From NCBI RefSeq assembly GCF_017813245.1, contig NZ_JAGIQL010000013.1, positions 1 through 64,000 of the forward strand: a stretch of 64,000 nucleotides of DNA. Reading direction: 5' to 3'. Position 1 is the first letter of the stretch. Every line of letters starts with the position of its first letter. Origin of the DNA: Streptomyces montanisoli. Lineage in GTDB: Bacteria > Actinomycetota > Actinomycetes > Streptomycetales > Streptomycetaceae. Below are positions 24,292 through 33,014 of this stretch, in pieces. A program made the position numbers and the translations under genes. The notes under the pieces were generated by a model that saw only the letters and a list, made by a program, of their open reading frames with translations, did no database searches and was not told the origin of the DNA.

Positions 24292-25005
24292 TCAGCGGCG
24301 TGCGAGGCCGTCCAGCACGAGGTCGAGCGTGAAGTCGAAGCGTTCGTGGTCCGTGCCCGCGGTGAGCTCGGCGGCGTGGCGCTTGGTCTGCGGGAACGTG
24401 TCGGGCAGGCCGGAGAGCCGGCTGAGCAGCTCGTCCCGGCTGACGACCCACTCGTTGCCCGGGTCGGTGAGCAGGGAGACCTCGAGCGTGTAGGCGCTGA
24501 CGTACAGCATCAGCGAGTCGATGCCCCAGGCGGCGGCCTGCGGGGCGATGCCTCCCGCGAGCAGGATGGCGAGCATGCCCTCGCCGATGCGCAGCGTGTC
24601 CTCGTTGGTGGGCGCCGCGGCGAGCGCGGCACGCGAGATGCCCGGGTAGCGCAGGTACTGGTCGCGCATCCGGGTGCAGACTCCGGTGATCTGCTCCCGC
24701 CACGCGGCCGGTTCGGGCTCGGGCAGGTCGATCTCGGTGCACAGGCGGCCGATGAGCAGCTCGCCCAGGTCGTCCTTGTTGACGACGTGCGCGTACAGCG
24801 ACGCGGGACCCGTCTCCAGGGCGGCCGCCACCCGGCGCATGGTCAGGGCCTCGTAGCCGTCGCGCGCCACGATGCCGAGCGCCGCGTCGATGATCGCGGC
24901 CACCGTGATCGGCTGCGCCCGCCGCCCTCGCGCCGGCGCCGCGCCCGCGCCGGGGTCGGGCTGGTGGTGACGGGACGCGCGCCGCTGCTGGGGAGTCGGG
25001 GACAT
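24292..25005 (-). CDS. TetR-family regulator of the adjacent MFS pump
   Basis: 237 residues. After a basic, probably flexible N-terminus (1-30), the HTH reads ITVAAIIDAALGIVARDGYE, then ALTMRRVAAALETGPASLYAHVVNKDDL. This matches the TetR subgroup with a TetR_C_1-like domain, common beside efflux genes. The C-terminal domain (about 95-237) is all-helical. ATG 25005 is used. It is divergent from an MFS transporter, with two TetR-type operators at 25047-25081 between them. Repression of both itself and the pump is therefore likely; the inducer is unknown. Confidence 0.9.
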   Translation of the reverse strand: MSPTPQQRRASRHHQPDPGAGAAPARGRRAQPITVAAIIDAALGIVARDGYEALTMRRVAAALETGPASLYAHVVNKDDLGELLIGRLCTEIDLPEPEPAAWREQITGVCTRMRDQYLRYPGISRAALAAAPTNEDTLRIGEGMLAILLAGGIAPQAAAWGIDSLMLYVSAYTLEVSLLTDPGNEWVVSRDELLSRLSGLPDTFPQTKRHAAELTAGTDHERFDFTLDLVLDGLARR

Positions 25006-25046
25006 GCCCAGAGCGTACCCAATCGACGAACCTCGTACTACCGAAA

Positions 25047-25081
25047 GCGAACAGTATTCGCTTGACACGAACAGCGTTCGT
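25047..25081. promoter_or_regulatory. Tandem TetR operators flanking a TTGACA box
   Basis: GCGAACAGTATTCGC (25047-25061) and ACGAACAGCGTTCGT (25067-25081) are two copies of a 15-bp near-palindrome. Their centres are 20 bp apart, two helical turns. TTGACA (25062-25067) lies between and partly under them, so binding would occlude a promoter for the MFS gene. Confidence 0.8.
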
Positions 25082-25089
25082 AACATCGA

Positions 25090-26538
25090 ATGTTGTTCGT
25101 GTCTACCGTTTCGTTCTCCCCGCCCGCGGCGCGCTCCGGCGTGCTGCCGCCGCGCACCGCGTGGCTCGTGCTCGTCGTCGTCTTCCTGGGCGAGATCATG
25201 GATCTCGTCGACACCAGCGTCGCCAACCTCGCCGGGCCGTCCATCCGTGCCGACCTCGGGGGCGGTCCGATGACCCTCCAGTGGGTGCTGTCCGCCTACA
25301 CCGCGGCCTTCGCGCTCGGGCTGGTCGTCTCGGGCCGGCTCGGCGACCTGATCGGCCGCCGCCGGCTGTTCCTGATCGGCATGGCCGGGTTCACCCTCGC
25401 CTCGCTGGCCTGTGGGCTCGCCACGGGCCCCGCGTCCCTGATCGTCGCGCGGCTGCTGCAAGGCCTGTTCGGATCCGTGCTGATCCCGCAGGGCATGGCG
25501 CTGGTGAAGATCGTTTTTCCGCCGGAGCTGCTACGCAAGGCGCTGATGCCGTTCGGCCCGATCATGGGCCTCGCCACGGTCGGCGGGCCGATCCTCGCCG
25601 GCTGGCTGCTCCACCTGGACCTCTTCGGCAGCCAGTGGCGCTCGATCTTCCTGATCAACGTGCCCCTCGGCGCCGCCGCCCTCGTGCTCGGCCGGCGCGT
25701 GCTGCCCAGGCGCGGCGGCGAGGACCCCGGCGCCCGCGTCGACCTGACCGGCGTGGGCCTGCTCACCGCGGGGTCGGCCCTGCTGATCGTCCCGCTCATC
25801 CAGGGACGTGAACTCGGCTGGCCCGCCTGGACGTACGCGATGATGGCGGCATCGGCCGTGCCGCTCGCGCTGTTCGTCGTCTCCGAGCGCCGCAGTAGCC
25901 ACCCGGTCATCGCGCCGTCCCTGTTCCGCAAGCGGAGCTTCGTGGCCGGGCTGCTGATCGTCGGCGGCTTCTACGGCGCGCTGAGCGCGTTCGTCCTCGT
26001 CATCAACCTGCTGCTGCAGCTCGGCATGGGCTGGACGCCGTTGCGCACCGGGCTGACGCTCGTGCCGTGGGCCGTCGGCACCGCCGTCGCTGTCCTGTTC
26101 GGCGGCGGAGCGCTCGCCGGGAGGCTGGGACGCGCCGCCCTGCGGATCGGGCTGTCCGTCGCCGCCGCCGGCCTGCTCGCCCTCTGGTGGTCGGCCGCCC
26201 ACTGGTCCACCGGGATCACCGTCCCGGAGCTGGCGCCCTCGCTGTTCCTGACCGGCTTCGGAGCGGGCCTCGTGTTCGTCCCCCTCTTCGACTTCGTACT
26301 CGGCGACGCCACCGTCGAGGAGGCCGGTACCGGCGCGGGCATGCTGAGCGCGGTCCAGCAGTTCGCCAACGCCATCGGGGTCGCCGCCCTGGGGACCGCG
26401 TTCTTCGCGCGCGTGGGGCACCCGTCCGCGCACTCCTACGTCGCCGCGGCCCAGCTGGTCTTCGCCGTCTGCGCCGGTCTGTACGTCCTGACGCTGCTGC
26501 TCACCGGGCTGCTGCCCAGGCGTGCGCAGCAGGCCTGA
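25090..26538 (+). CDS. MFS multidrug transporter (DHA2, 14-TM type)
   Basis: 482-residue drug:proton antiporter. About 14 helices are predicted. Motif A appears as GRLGDLIGRRRLFLIG, and the DHA2 helix-1 motif appears as GEIMDLVDTSVANLAGPSI. The motif C region GLATVGGPILAGWLL is present. The start is uncertain. ATG 25090 falls only 9 bp after the second operator, so a downstream GTG (25099) or a leaderless start is possible. It is divergent from and presumably repressed by the adjacent TetR protein. The substrate is unknown. Confidence 0.88.
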   Translation: MLFVSTVSFSPPAARSGVLPPRTAWLVLVVVFLGEIMDLVDTSVANLAGPSIRADLGGGPMTLQWVLSAYTAAFALGLVVSGRLGDLIGRRRLFLIGMAGFTLASLACGLATGPASLIVARLLQGLFGSVLIPQGMALVKIVFPPELLRKALMPFGPIMGLATVGGPILAGWLLHLDLFGSQWRSIFLINVPLGAAALVLGRRVLPRRGGEDPGARVDLTGVGLLTAGSALLIVPLIQGRELGWPAWTYAMMAASAVPLALFVVSERRSSHPVIAPSLFRKRSFVAGLLIVGGFYGALSAFVLVINLLLQLGMGWTPLRTGLTLVPWAVGTAVAVLFGGGALAGRLGRAALRIGLSVAAAGLLALWWSAAHWSTGITVPELAPSLFLTGFGAGLVFVPLFDFVLGDATVEEAGTGAGMLSAVQQFANAIGVAALGTAFFARVGHPSAHSYVAAAQLVFAVCAGLYVLTLLLTGLLPRRAQQA

Positions 26539-26569
26539 GGACGAGGACCGGGCCACGGCTCCCCGCTCC

Positions 26570-26600
26570 TTGCCTTGACGTCGGCGTCAACGCATACCGT
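26570..26600 (+). promoter_or_regulatory. MerR-type promoter with dyad in a 19-bp spacer
   Basis: TTGCCT (26570-26575) and TACCGT (26595-26600) are separated by 19 nt. The spacer region contains the dyad TTGACG-TCGG-CGTCAA (26575-26590). Overlong spacing with a central dyad is the hallmark of MerR-activated promoters. It ends 7 bp before the merR ATG, so autoregulation is expected. Confidence 0.6.
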
Positions 26601-26607
26601 CGAGGAC

Positions 26608-27147
26608 ATGCGCATCGGCGAACTGGCGGAGCGGGCCGGGACGACCACCCGGGCCCTGCGGTACTACGAGTCGCGCGGACTGCTGCCCGCGCGGCGCACG
26701 GTCAACGGGCACCGCACGTACGACGAGTCCGACCTGCGGCTGCTCCGGCAGATCAGGACCCTTCAGGACTTCGGGTTCGACCTGGAGGAGACCCGTCCCT
26801 TCGTGGAGTGCCTGCGCGCCGGGCACCCGTCGGGCGACGCGTGCGCCGGGTCGCTCGCCGTCTACCGGCGCAAGCTGGCCGAGCTCGACGCACTGATCGC
26901 GCAGCTCGGCTGCGTGCGCGGCGAGGTGGCGGCCCAGCTGGCGAAGGCGGAGGGCGCGCACACCCGCCACCCCGCGGGGGCCGACAAGGAGGAGGCCGAC
27001 GAGGGGGACCGGACGGGCGCACGGCCGGGCCGCCCCGCCGCCCTGGCGGACGTCGCCGCGCCCGAGCCGCGCTGCGAGCTCACCGACGCGCTTGCCCGGC
27101 ACGACCTGGGCCGCCCCGCGGCCGCCAACCGAAAGGAACGCTCATGA
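26608..27147 (+). CDS. MerR-family regulator linked to thioredoxin
   Basis: 179 residues. The N-terminal MerR HTH is typical (MRIGELAERAGTTTRALRYY, then GLLPARR..NGHRTYDESDLRLL). A dimerisation coiled coil (about 80-118) follows. The C-terminal 60 residues are Ala/Asp/Glu-rich. Cysteines sit at 68, 79 and 102, with one more near the C-terminus. There is no CueR- or ZntR-like metal signature, so thiol or redox sensing is possible but unproven. Its stop overlaps the thioredoxin start by 4 bp (27144-27147), making a two-gene operon under its own dyad promoter. Confidence 0.9.
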   Translation: MRIGELAERAGTTTRALRYYESRGLLPARRTVNGHRTYDESDLRLLRQIRTLQDFGFDLEETRPFVECLRAGHPSGDACAGSLAVYRRKLAELDALIAQLGCVRGEVAAQLAKAEGAHTRHPAGADKEEADEGDRTGARPGRPAALADVAAPEPRCELTDALARHDLGRPAAANRKERS

Positions 27148-27503
27148 TCGAGACCGTCCATGCCGAAGCCGTCGCCCCCGCCGAAGACGTCACCACCGTC
27201 ACGGACGCGGACTTCGACGCCACCGTGCTCGGCGCCGGCCTGCCCGTGCTCGTGGACTTCACGGCCGACTGGTGCGGCCCGTGCCGGCAGATCGCACCCG
27301 TGCTCGACGCCATCGCGAAGGAGGAGGCGGGCCGGCTGCGGATCGTGCGGATCGACGTCGACGCCAACCCCGCCACCGCGATCAGGTACGGCGTCCTGTC
27401 CATGCCGACGCTCATGGTCTTCCGCGGCGGCGAACCGGTGAAGACCATCGTGGGGGCACGCCCCAGGCGCAGGCTCATGGAGGATCTGGCCGACGTGCTC
27501 TGA
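27144..27503 (+). CDS. trxA: Thioredoxin
   Basis: 119-residue cytoplasmic dithiol/disulfide oxidoreductase. The active site is WCGPC (residues 43-47) in FTADWCGPCRQIAPVL. The cis-Pro segment SMPTLMVF and the GARPRRRL end match classical thioredoxins. The first 18 residues are an extra tail. The ATG overlaps the merR stop, and GAAAGGA precedes it. Co-expression with a MerR protein suggests stress-induced supply of reducing power. No thioredoxin reductase is nearby. The symbol is generic, since Streptomyces has several thioredoxins. Confidence 0.92.
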   Translation: MIETVHAEAVAPAEDVTTVTDADFDATVLGAGLPVLVDFTADWCGPCRQIAPVLDAIAKEEAGRLRIVRIDVDANPATAIRYGVLSMPTLMVFRGGEPVKTIVGARPRRRLMEDLADVL

Positions 27504-27551
27504 CGCCGGGCCGGTCTCCGCTCTCCCGAACCGAACGCCATCATCGCGAAA

Positions 27552-27595
27552 AGAGAAACACCCTGTCCGCGAATTGACGGACAGGGTGTTTCTCT
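27552..27595. terminator. Strong 18-bp stem hairpin after trxA / before helR
   Basis: A perfect 18-bp inverted repeat (27552-27569 with 27578-27595) has an 8-nt loop and an A-rich 5' flank, 48 bp after the thioredoxin stop. Most likely it is the merR-trxA terminator. If the helR promoter lies upstream of it, it would act as an attenuator. Confidence 0.8.
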
Positions 27596-27698
27596 GCGTA
27601 TATTGGGGGTTTCCGTGCTCAACGCGCTCAAGCCATGCTCAAAAGCGTGGCGTGCGCGTGGAGTTCGATGTTCATAGGTTACTAGGGCAGGGGTCGAA

Positions 27699-29942
27699 TT
27701 GTCAAACGACGCGTTGCGGGACGAGCAGGAATTCATCTCCCGTCTGTATGCGCGCCTCGACGGCCTCAGGGACGGCGCACAGGGCGCGATGAGCCGCTCC
27801 GTGGCCCAGGTGGGCACCGGCAGGCAGGCCAAGGTGGAGCGCGACGTACGCACACAGGAGCAGGCCGCGCGGCTGTCGCAGCTGAATGCGGTGGAGTCGG
27901 GACTGTGTTTCGGCCGCATAGATTTCCGTGACGGCGCGGAACACCACATCGGCCGTATCGGAATGCGTGAGGACGACGCGGAACGCACCCCTCTGCTGAT
28001 CGACTGGCGTGCCCCCGTCGCCAGGCCCTTTTATCTCGCGACGGGCTATTCGCCGATGGGCCTGAGCCGTCGCAGGCACCTCACCACGCGGGGCCGCGAG
28101 GTCACCGATCTCCACGACGAGATCATGGACCTCGGCGACGCCACGCGCACCGGCTACGAGAACCGCGACGCGGACGAGGTCCTGCTCGCGGCGCTGAACG
28201 CCGCGCGCACCGGCCGCATGACCGACATCGTGCAGACGATCCAGGCCGAGCAGGACCGCATCATCCGCGCGCCCCACCGCGGCGTCCTCGTGGTGGAGGG
28301 CGGGCCCGGCACCGGCAAGACCGCCGTCGCCCTGCACCGCGCCGCCTACCTGCTGTACGCGTACCGCGAGCAGCTCGCGCGCCGCGCCGTCCTCATCGTC
28401 GGCCCCAACCCCGCGTTCCTCGGCTACATCGGCGAGGTGCTGCCGTCGCTGGGCGAGACGGGCGTGCTGCTCGCGACGACCGGCGAGCTGTTCCCCGGCG
28501 TCACCGCCACCGGCACCGACACCCCGGCGGCCGCGGCGGTCAAGGGCGGCACCGCGATGGCGGACGTCCTGGCACGCGCCGTGCGGGACCGCCAGACGGT
28601 GCCCGAGCGCGTCACCGCGATCGAGCACGAGGACCACGGCACGCTCCCGCTCGACCGCGAGAGTGCCGAGGACGCGCGCGCCGCCGCCCGTGCCACCGGA
28701 CTCCCGCACAACCTCGCCCGCCCGCACTTCGCCTTCCGCGTGATCGACGCACTGACGGCCCAGCTCGCCGAGCGGCTCGGCGCCGACCCCTACGGCGGCC
28801 CCAACCTCCTCGGCGCCGACGACATCGCCCAGCTCGGCAAGGAGATCGCCACCAGCCCCGCCGTCCACGCCGCGATCGACGAGCTGTGGCCGCACCTCAC
28901 GCCGCAGCGGCTGCTCGCCGACTTCCTCGCCGACCCGTTGCAGCTGCCCGAGCACGAGCAGGCCCTCGTGCGCCGCAGCGACGGACCCTGGACACCGGCC
29001 GACGTGCCGCTACTCGACGAGGCCGCCGAACTGCTCGGCGAGGACGACAGCGCCGCACGCGCGGCGGCGGAGGCCGCGCGCCAGGAGCAGGTCGCGTACG
29101 CGCAGGGCGTGCTCGACGTGTCCGCCGGGTCGAAGACGTACGAGTTCGAGGACGAGGAGTCCGAGGTGCTCGCCGCGCACGACGTCATCGACGCCGAGCG
29201 GTTCGCGGAGCGCCAGGAGGAGGCCGACACCCGCAGCGCCGCGGAGCGCGCCGCGGCCGACCGCACCTGGGCGTTCGGCCACATCGTCGTCGACGAGGCG
29301 CAGGAGCTCTCCGCGATGGCGTGGCGGCTGCTGATGCGCCGCTGCCCCAGCCGGTCGATGACGCTGGTGGGCGACCCCGCGCAGACCGGCGACGCGGCGG
29401 GCTGCGACTCCTGGCAGCAGATCCTGCGGCCGTACGTGGACGACCGCTGGACGCTGGAGAGGCTGGGCGTCAACTACCGAACGCCGGCCGAGATCATGGA
29501 GGTCGCGGCGGACGTGCGGCGCGCCGAGGAGCCGGACTTCACACCGCCGCGCTCGGTGCGCTCGACCGGCGAGGAGCCGGTCGTCGTGACCGTGGCGCAG
29601 GACGAGCTGGTCACCGCGGCCGTCGAACTCGCCCTCAAACTGCCGGACACCCACAGGGGCGGGGCCGTGTCCCCTGGCAGGCTCGCGGTGATCGCCCCCG
29701 CGACGCTGCTGCCGCGGCTCGCCGCCGCCCTGCCCGGGGCGTCCCACGGCGAGACGCCCGACCTGACGCGGCCGACGGTGCTGCTCACGCCGCGCCAGGC
29801 GAAGGGCCTGGAGTTCGACACGGTCGTCGTGGTCGACCCTGACACCGTGCGCACGGCGTCGCCGCGCGGCACGAACGACCTGTACGTGGCGCTGACGAGG
29901 CCGACACAGCGGCTCGGCGTCGTCCGCACAGGGGCGGCCTGA
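27699..29942 (+). CDS. helR: HelR, helicase-like RNA polymerase recycling ATPase
   Basis: 747-residue SF1-like ATPase of the HelD/HelR group. In Streptomyces, HelR binds RNA polymerase, dislodges bound rifamycin and gives tolerance. The N-terminal coiled-coil arm (about 1-60) is followed by IDWRAPVARPFYLATG, Walker A GGPGTGKT at 201-208, a large variable insertion (about 265-520), Walker B IVVDEAQELSAMAW, VGDPAQTGD, GVNYRTPAEI, and the C-terminal QAKGLEFDTVVVVDP and YVALTRPTQRL motifs. Length and motif set match HelR. The start appears to be TTG 27699 (LSNDALRDEQEF); no better start exists nearby. I could not identify a rifamycin-associated element upstream, but I have no exact consensus to compare. 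Confidence 0.9.
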   Translation: MSNDALRDEQEFISRLYARLDGLRDGAQGAMSRSVAQVGTGRQAKVERDVRTQEQAARLSQLNAVESGLCFGRIDFRDGAEHHIGRIGMREDDAERTPLLIDWRAPVARPFYLATGYSPMGLSRRRHLTTRGREVTDLHDEIMDLGDATRTGYENRDADEVLLAALNAARTGRMTDIVQTIQAEQDRIIRAPHRGVLVVEGGPGTGKTAVALHRAAYLLYAYREQLARRAVLIVGPNPAFLGYIGEVLPSLGETGVLLATTGELFPGVTATGTDTPAAAAVKGGTAMADVLARAVRDRQTVPERVTAIEHEDHGTLPLDRESAEDARAAARATGLPHNLARPHFAFRVIDALTAQLAERLGADPYGGPNLLGADDIAQLGKEIATSPAVHAAIDELWPHLTPQRLLADFLADPLQLPEHEQALVRRSDGPWTPADVPLLDEAAELLGEDDSAARAAAEAARQEQVAYAQGVLDVSAGSKTYEFEDEESEVLAAHDVIDAERFAERQEEADTRSAAERAAADRTWAFGHIVVDEAQELSAMAWRLLMRRCPSRSMTLVGDPAQTGDAAGCDSWQQILRPYVDDRWTLERLGVNYRTPAEIMEVAADVRRAEEPDFTPPRSVRSTGEEPVVVTVAQDELVTAAVELALKLPDTHRGGAVSPGRLAVIAPATLLPRLAAALPGASHGETPDLTRPTVLLTPRQAKGLEFDTVVVVDPDTVRTASPRGTNDLYVALTRPTQRLGVVRTGAA

Positions 29943-30302
29943 GCGCGGGCCGCTGCTCGTGCGGCGGGGAGCACCAGGACCGCGGTCCCGGCCGCCGCGG
30001 AGGCGCTGTTCGCCGAGCACGGGTACCCGCGCGTGGCCATCAGCGGCGTCGCCGAGTCGGCCGGTGCCGCGCAGGGCACGGTGTACACGGCCTTCGGCAG
30101 CAAGCCGGCGGGCGTCGCGGCGTCACGTACCGGGATCGCGGTGGGGCCCGGCGCGGCCGCCCCGAAGGCCGTGGCCCGCGCGGCGGCCGAGGTGCCGGCC
30201 GACCCGCAGTACGCCGAGAACGCCCGCAAGACGGCGGACGAGATGGGCGTGATGCCCGCGCCCGCCGAGGTCGCGGAGACCCTGGCGGCCGCACTGCGCT
30301 GA
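29943..30302 (+). pseudogene. Remnant: TetR HTH fused to a glycosyltransferase-like tail
   Basis: In the same frame as helR, immediately after its stop, the sequence reads as a TetR N-terminus (AAAEALFAEHGYPRVAISG then VAESAGAAQGTVYTAFGSKP). Without a break it becomes ADPQYAENARKTADEMGVMP then APAEVAETLAAAL, which resembles the C-terminal end of a GT1/MGT-type glycosyltransferase. No complete domain is present. A GTG at 30033 could start an 89-residue product. It looks like deletion-fusion debris of two genes. Confidence 0.6.
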
Positions 30303-30334
30303 CCGCCGAAGCGCTCACCACACCGCACCGCACC

Positions 30335-30362
30335 GCGCGCCCGCCGCCGCCGGCGGGCGCGC
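30335..30362 (-). terminator. Terminator of the glg operon
   Basis: GCGCGCCCGCC (30335-30345) pairs perfectly with GGCGGGCGCGC (30352-30362), 8 bp beyond the glgB stop codon. Confidence 0.7.
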
Positions 30363-30369
30363 GCCCGCG

Positions 30370-32847
30370 TCACTCCGGCTTGAACCACACCGTCGACAGC
30401 GGCGGCAGCGTCAGCGGCACGCTCGCCTCGCGGCCCTGCGCCGGCACCGGCTCCACCTTCGCCGGCACGGCGTTGCGCACGCCGCTGCCGCCGAAGCGCT
30501 CCTCGTCCGTGTTGAGGACCTCCGCCCACTCGGCGTACCCGTCCGGCACGCCGAGCCGGTAGCCCTCGCGCACGACCGGCGAGAAGTTCGACACCGCGAG
30601 CAGCGGGGCGCCCGAGCGGCCGTAGCGCAGGAACGCGAACACGTTGTCGTCGGCTGCGCCGCCCTCGACCCACGAGAACCCCTCGGGCTCGGTGTCGCGC
30701 TCCCACAGAGCCGGGGTCTCGCGGTAGACCGCGTTCAGCGTCGCGACCAGGTCGCGCACGCCCTTGTGGTCATCCGCCGCCGTGTACGAGGGGTCCACCA
30801 GCCACCAGTCCGGGCCGTGCCCCTCTGACCACTCGGCCCCCTGCGCGAACTCCTGCCCCATGAACAGCAGTTGCTTGCCGGGGTGGGCCCACATGAAGCC
30901 CAGGTACGCCCGGTGGTCGGCGCGCTGCTGCCACCAGTCGCCCGGCATCTTGGACACCAGCGCGCCCTTGCCGTGCACCACCTCGTCGTGCGAGATCGGC
31001 AGGACGTAGTTCTCGCTGTACGCGTACACCATCGAGAACGTCATCTCGTTGTGGTGGTACTTGCGGTGCACCGGCTCCTTGGCCATGTACTCCAGGGAGT
31101 CGTGCATCCAGCCCATGTTCCACTTCAGCCCGAAGCCGAGTCCGCCGAAGCCGCCGGGGCCCGTGTGGTGCGTGGCGCGCGTGACGCCGTCCCACGCGGT
31201 GGACTCCTCGGCGATCGTGACGACACCGGGGCAGCGGCGGTAGACCGTCGCGTTCATCTCCTGCAGGAAGCGCACCGCGTCGAGGTTCTCCCGGCCGCCG
31301 TACTCGTTGGGCGCCCACTGGCCGTCCTCGCGCGAGTAGTCGAGGTAGAGCATCGACGCGACGGCGTCCACCCGCAGGCCGTCGATGTGGAACTCCTCGC
31401 ACCAGTACACGGCGTTCGCGACGAGGAAGTTGCGCACCTCCGTGCGGCCGTAGTCGAAGGTCAGTGTGCCCCAGTCCGGGTGCTCCGCCCTGCGCGAGTC
31501 ACCCGGCTCGTACAGGGGGCGGCCGTCGAAGTGCGCGAGCGCCCAGTCGTCCTTCGGGAAGTGCGCGGGCACCCAGTCGATGAGCACGCCGATGCCGGCC
31601 CGGTGCAGCGCGTCCACCAGGAAGCGGAAGTCGTCGGGCGAGCCCATGCGCGACGTCGGCGCGTAGAAGCCGGTGACCTGGTAGCCCCACGAGCCGCCGA
31701 ACGGGTGCTCGGCGACCGGCATCAGCTCCACGTGCGTGAAGCCCAGCTCCCGCACGTACGCGGGCAGTTGCTCCGCCAGCTGCCGGTAGGTCAGGCCCGG
31801 CCGCCAGGACGGCAGGTGCAGCTCGTAGACCGAGAACGGCGCCGTGTGCACGGGCCGGTCCGCGCGGTGGGCCAGCCACTCCTCGTCCTGCCACGCGTGG
31901 CGCGAGACCGCAACGATCGACGCCGTCGCGGGCGGCACCTCGGTGGCACGGGCCAGCGGGTCCGCACGCAGCGTGTGGTGGCCCTCGGGCGTGCAGATGT
32001 CGTACTTGTAGACGTCGCCCTCGCCGATCTCCGGCACGAACAGCTCCCACACGCCGCTCGAACCGAGCGAGCGCATCGGCAGCGCGGTGCCGTCCCAGTA
32101 GTTGAACGCCCCGGCGACGCGCACACCGCGAGCGTTGGGCGCCCACACCGTGAACCGCGTCCCCGTCACGCCCCCGTGCTCCATCACCGTCGAGCCGAGC
32201 GCCTTCCACAGCTGCTCGTGGCGGCCCTCCGAGATGAGGTGCAGGTCGAGCTCGCCCAGCGCGGGCAGGAAGCCGTACGGGTCCCGCACCTCCACGACGT
32301 CGTCGCCCTCCGCGTCGCCGTAGCGCACGCGCAGTGTGTACGCCGGCACCTCCGCGAACGGAAGCACGCCGGAGAACAGCCCGTCGCCGTCGTCGTTCAA
32401 CGCCGTGACCGTGCCGTCCGCGACGACGCTCACGGCGCGCGCGTACGGGCGCAGGGCGCGCACCAGCACGCCGCCCTCCACCGGGTGCGCGCCGAGCAGC
32501 CCGTGCGGGTCGTGGTGCTCGCCGCGCAGCAGCCTGCCCCGGTCGCCGTCGTCGAGCGGGGGAGCGGGCGGCGTGCCGGTGGCGCCGCGCCGCGCGGCGC
32601 CGGCCCCGCCCGATGACGAGGACCCGGAGGACCCCGCCGGCCCCGACGGCCCCGCTGACCCCGACGACCCCGCGGCGCTCACGGCCGCGCCGGTGTCGCG
32701 CGGTGGCGTACGGCGCGAGGGAACGGGCCTGCCGGGCGGCTGCGCCGGGGGCTCGCCCATCGGCACGGAACCGGACGCCTTGGCGGGACGGAAACGGGCG
32801 GACACTTCTGGCTCCGACGGAGTGTCGGACGACGGACGGGCGGTCAC
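30370..32847 (-). CDS. glgB: 1,4-alpha-glucan branching enzyme
   Basis: Creates alpha-1,6 branches in linear glucan made by GlgE. 825 residues. The first 100 or so are Ser/Gly/Pro-rich and disordered, longer than in most GlgB. Then come the N1 domain (LLRGEHHDPHGLLGAHP), CBM48 (GTRFTVWAPNARGVRVAGAF), and the GH13 barrel with the nucleophile D494 in GLRVDAVASMLY, the acid/base in VVTIAEEST and the third Asp in ISHDEVVHGK. The C-terminal beta domain ends STVWFKPE. ATG 32847 is the only start that keeps the long tail; an internal start is possible (ATG for MGEPPAQ near 32760). It is the last gene of the GlgE cluster. Confidence 0.96.
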   Translation of the reverse strand: MTARPSSDTPSEPEVSARFRPAKASGSVPMGEPPAQPPGRPVPSRRTPPRDTGAAVSAAGSSGSAGPSGPAGSSGSSSSGGAGAARRGATGTPPAPPLDDGDRGRLLRGEHHDPHGLLGAHPVEGGVLVRALRPYARAVSVVADGTVTALNDDGDGLFSGVLPFAEVPAYTLRVRYGDAEGDDVVEVRDPYGFLPALGELDLHLISEGRHEQLWKALGSTVMEHGGVTGTRFTVWAPNARGVRVAGAFNYWDGTALPMRSLGSSGVWELFVPEIGEGDVYKYDICTPEGHHTLRADPLARATEVPPATASIVAVSRHAWQDEEWLAHRADRPVHTAPFSVYELHLPSWRPGLTYRQLAEQLPAYVRELGFTHVELMPVAEHPFGGSWGYQVTGFYAPTSRMGSPDDFRFLVDALHRAGIGVLIDWVPAHFPKDDWALAHFDGRPLYEPGDSRRAEHPDWGTLTFDYGRTEVRNFLVANAVYWCEEFHIDGLRVDAVASMLYLDYSREDGQWAPNEYGGRENLDAVRFLQEMNATVYRRCPGVVTIAEESTAWDGVTRATHHTGPGGFGGLGFGLKWNMGWMHDSLEYMAKEPVHRKYHHNEMTFSMVYAYSENYVLPISHDEVVHGKGALVSKMPGDWWQQRADHRAYLGFMWAHPGKQLLFMGQEFAQGAEWSEGHGPDWWLVDPSYTAADDHKGVRDLVATLNAVYRETPALWERDTEPEGFSWVEGGAADDNVFAFLRYGRSGAPLLAVSNFSPVVREGYRLGVPDGYAEWAEVLNTDEERFGGSGVRNAVPAKVEPVPAQGREASVPLTLPPLSTVWFKPE

Positions 32848-33014
32848 GGTGCTGCCTCCTCGGCGAGCGTCGGACGTGCGTGGGCTGTCGGGGAACTGCG
32901 CGGACGGGCGTGGCTACGAGTCTGCTGGACGGGCTGACACGGCGCGAGCGGGCAGCGGACGGACGGGTAGGGAGCGCGGCGGGCGGAGGGGTACGAGGGG
33001 TACGGAACGCGCCC

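Noticed and set aside
27504-27698. Rifamycin-associated element upstream of helR
   Set aside because: The only strong inverted repeat is the 18-bp hairpin, which sits where the trxA terminator belongs and does not look like the short G-rich element I remember. I cannot confirm or exclude a diverged copy.
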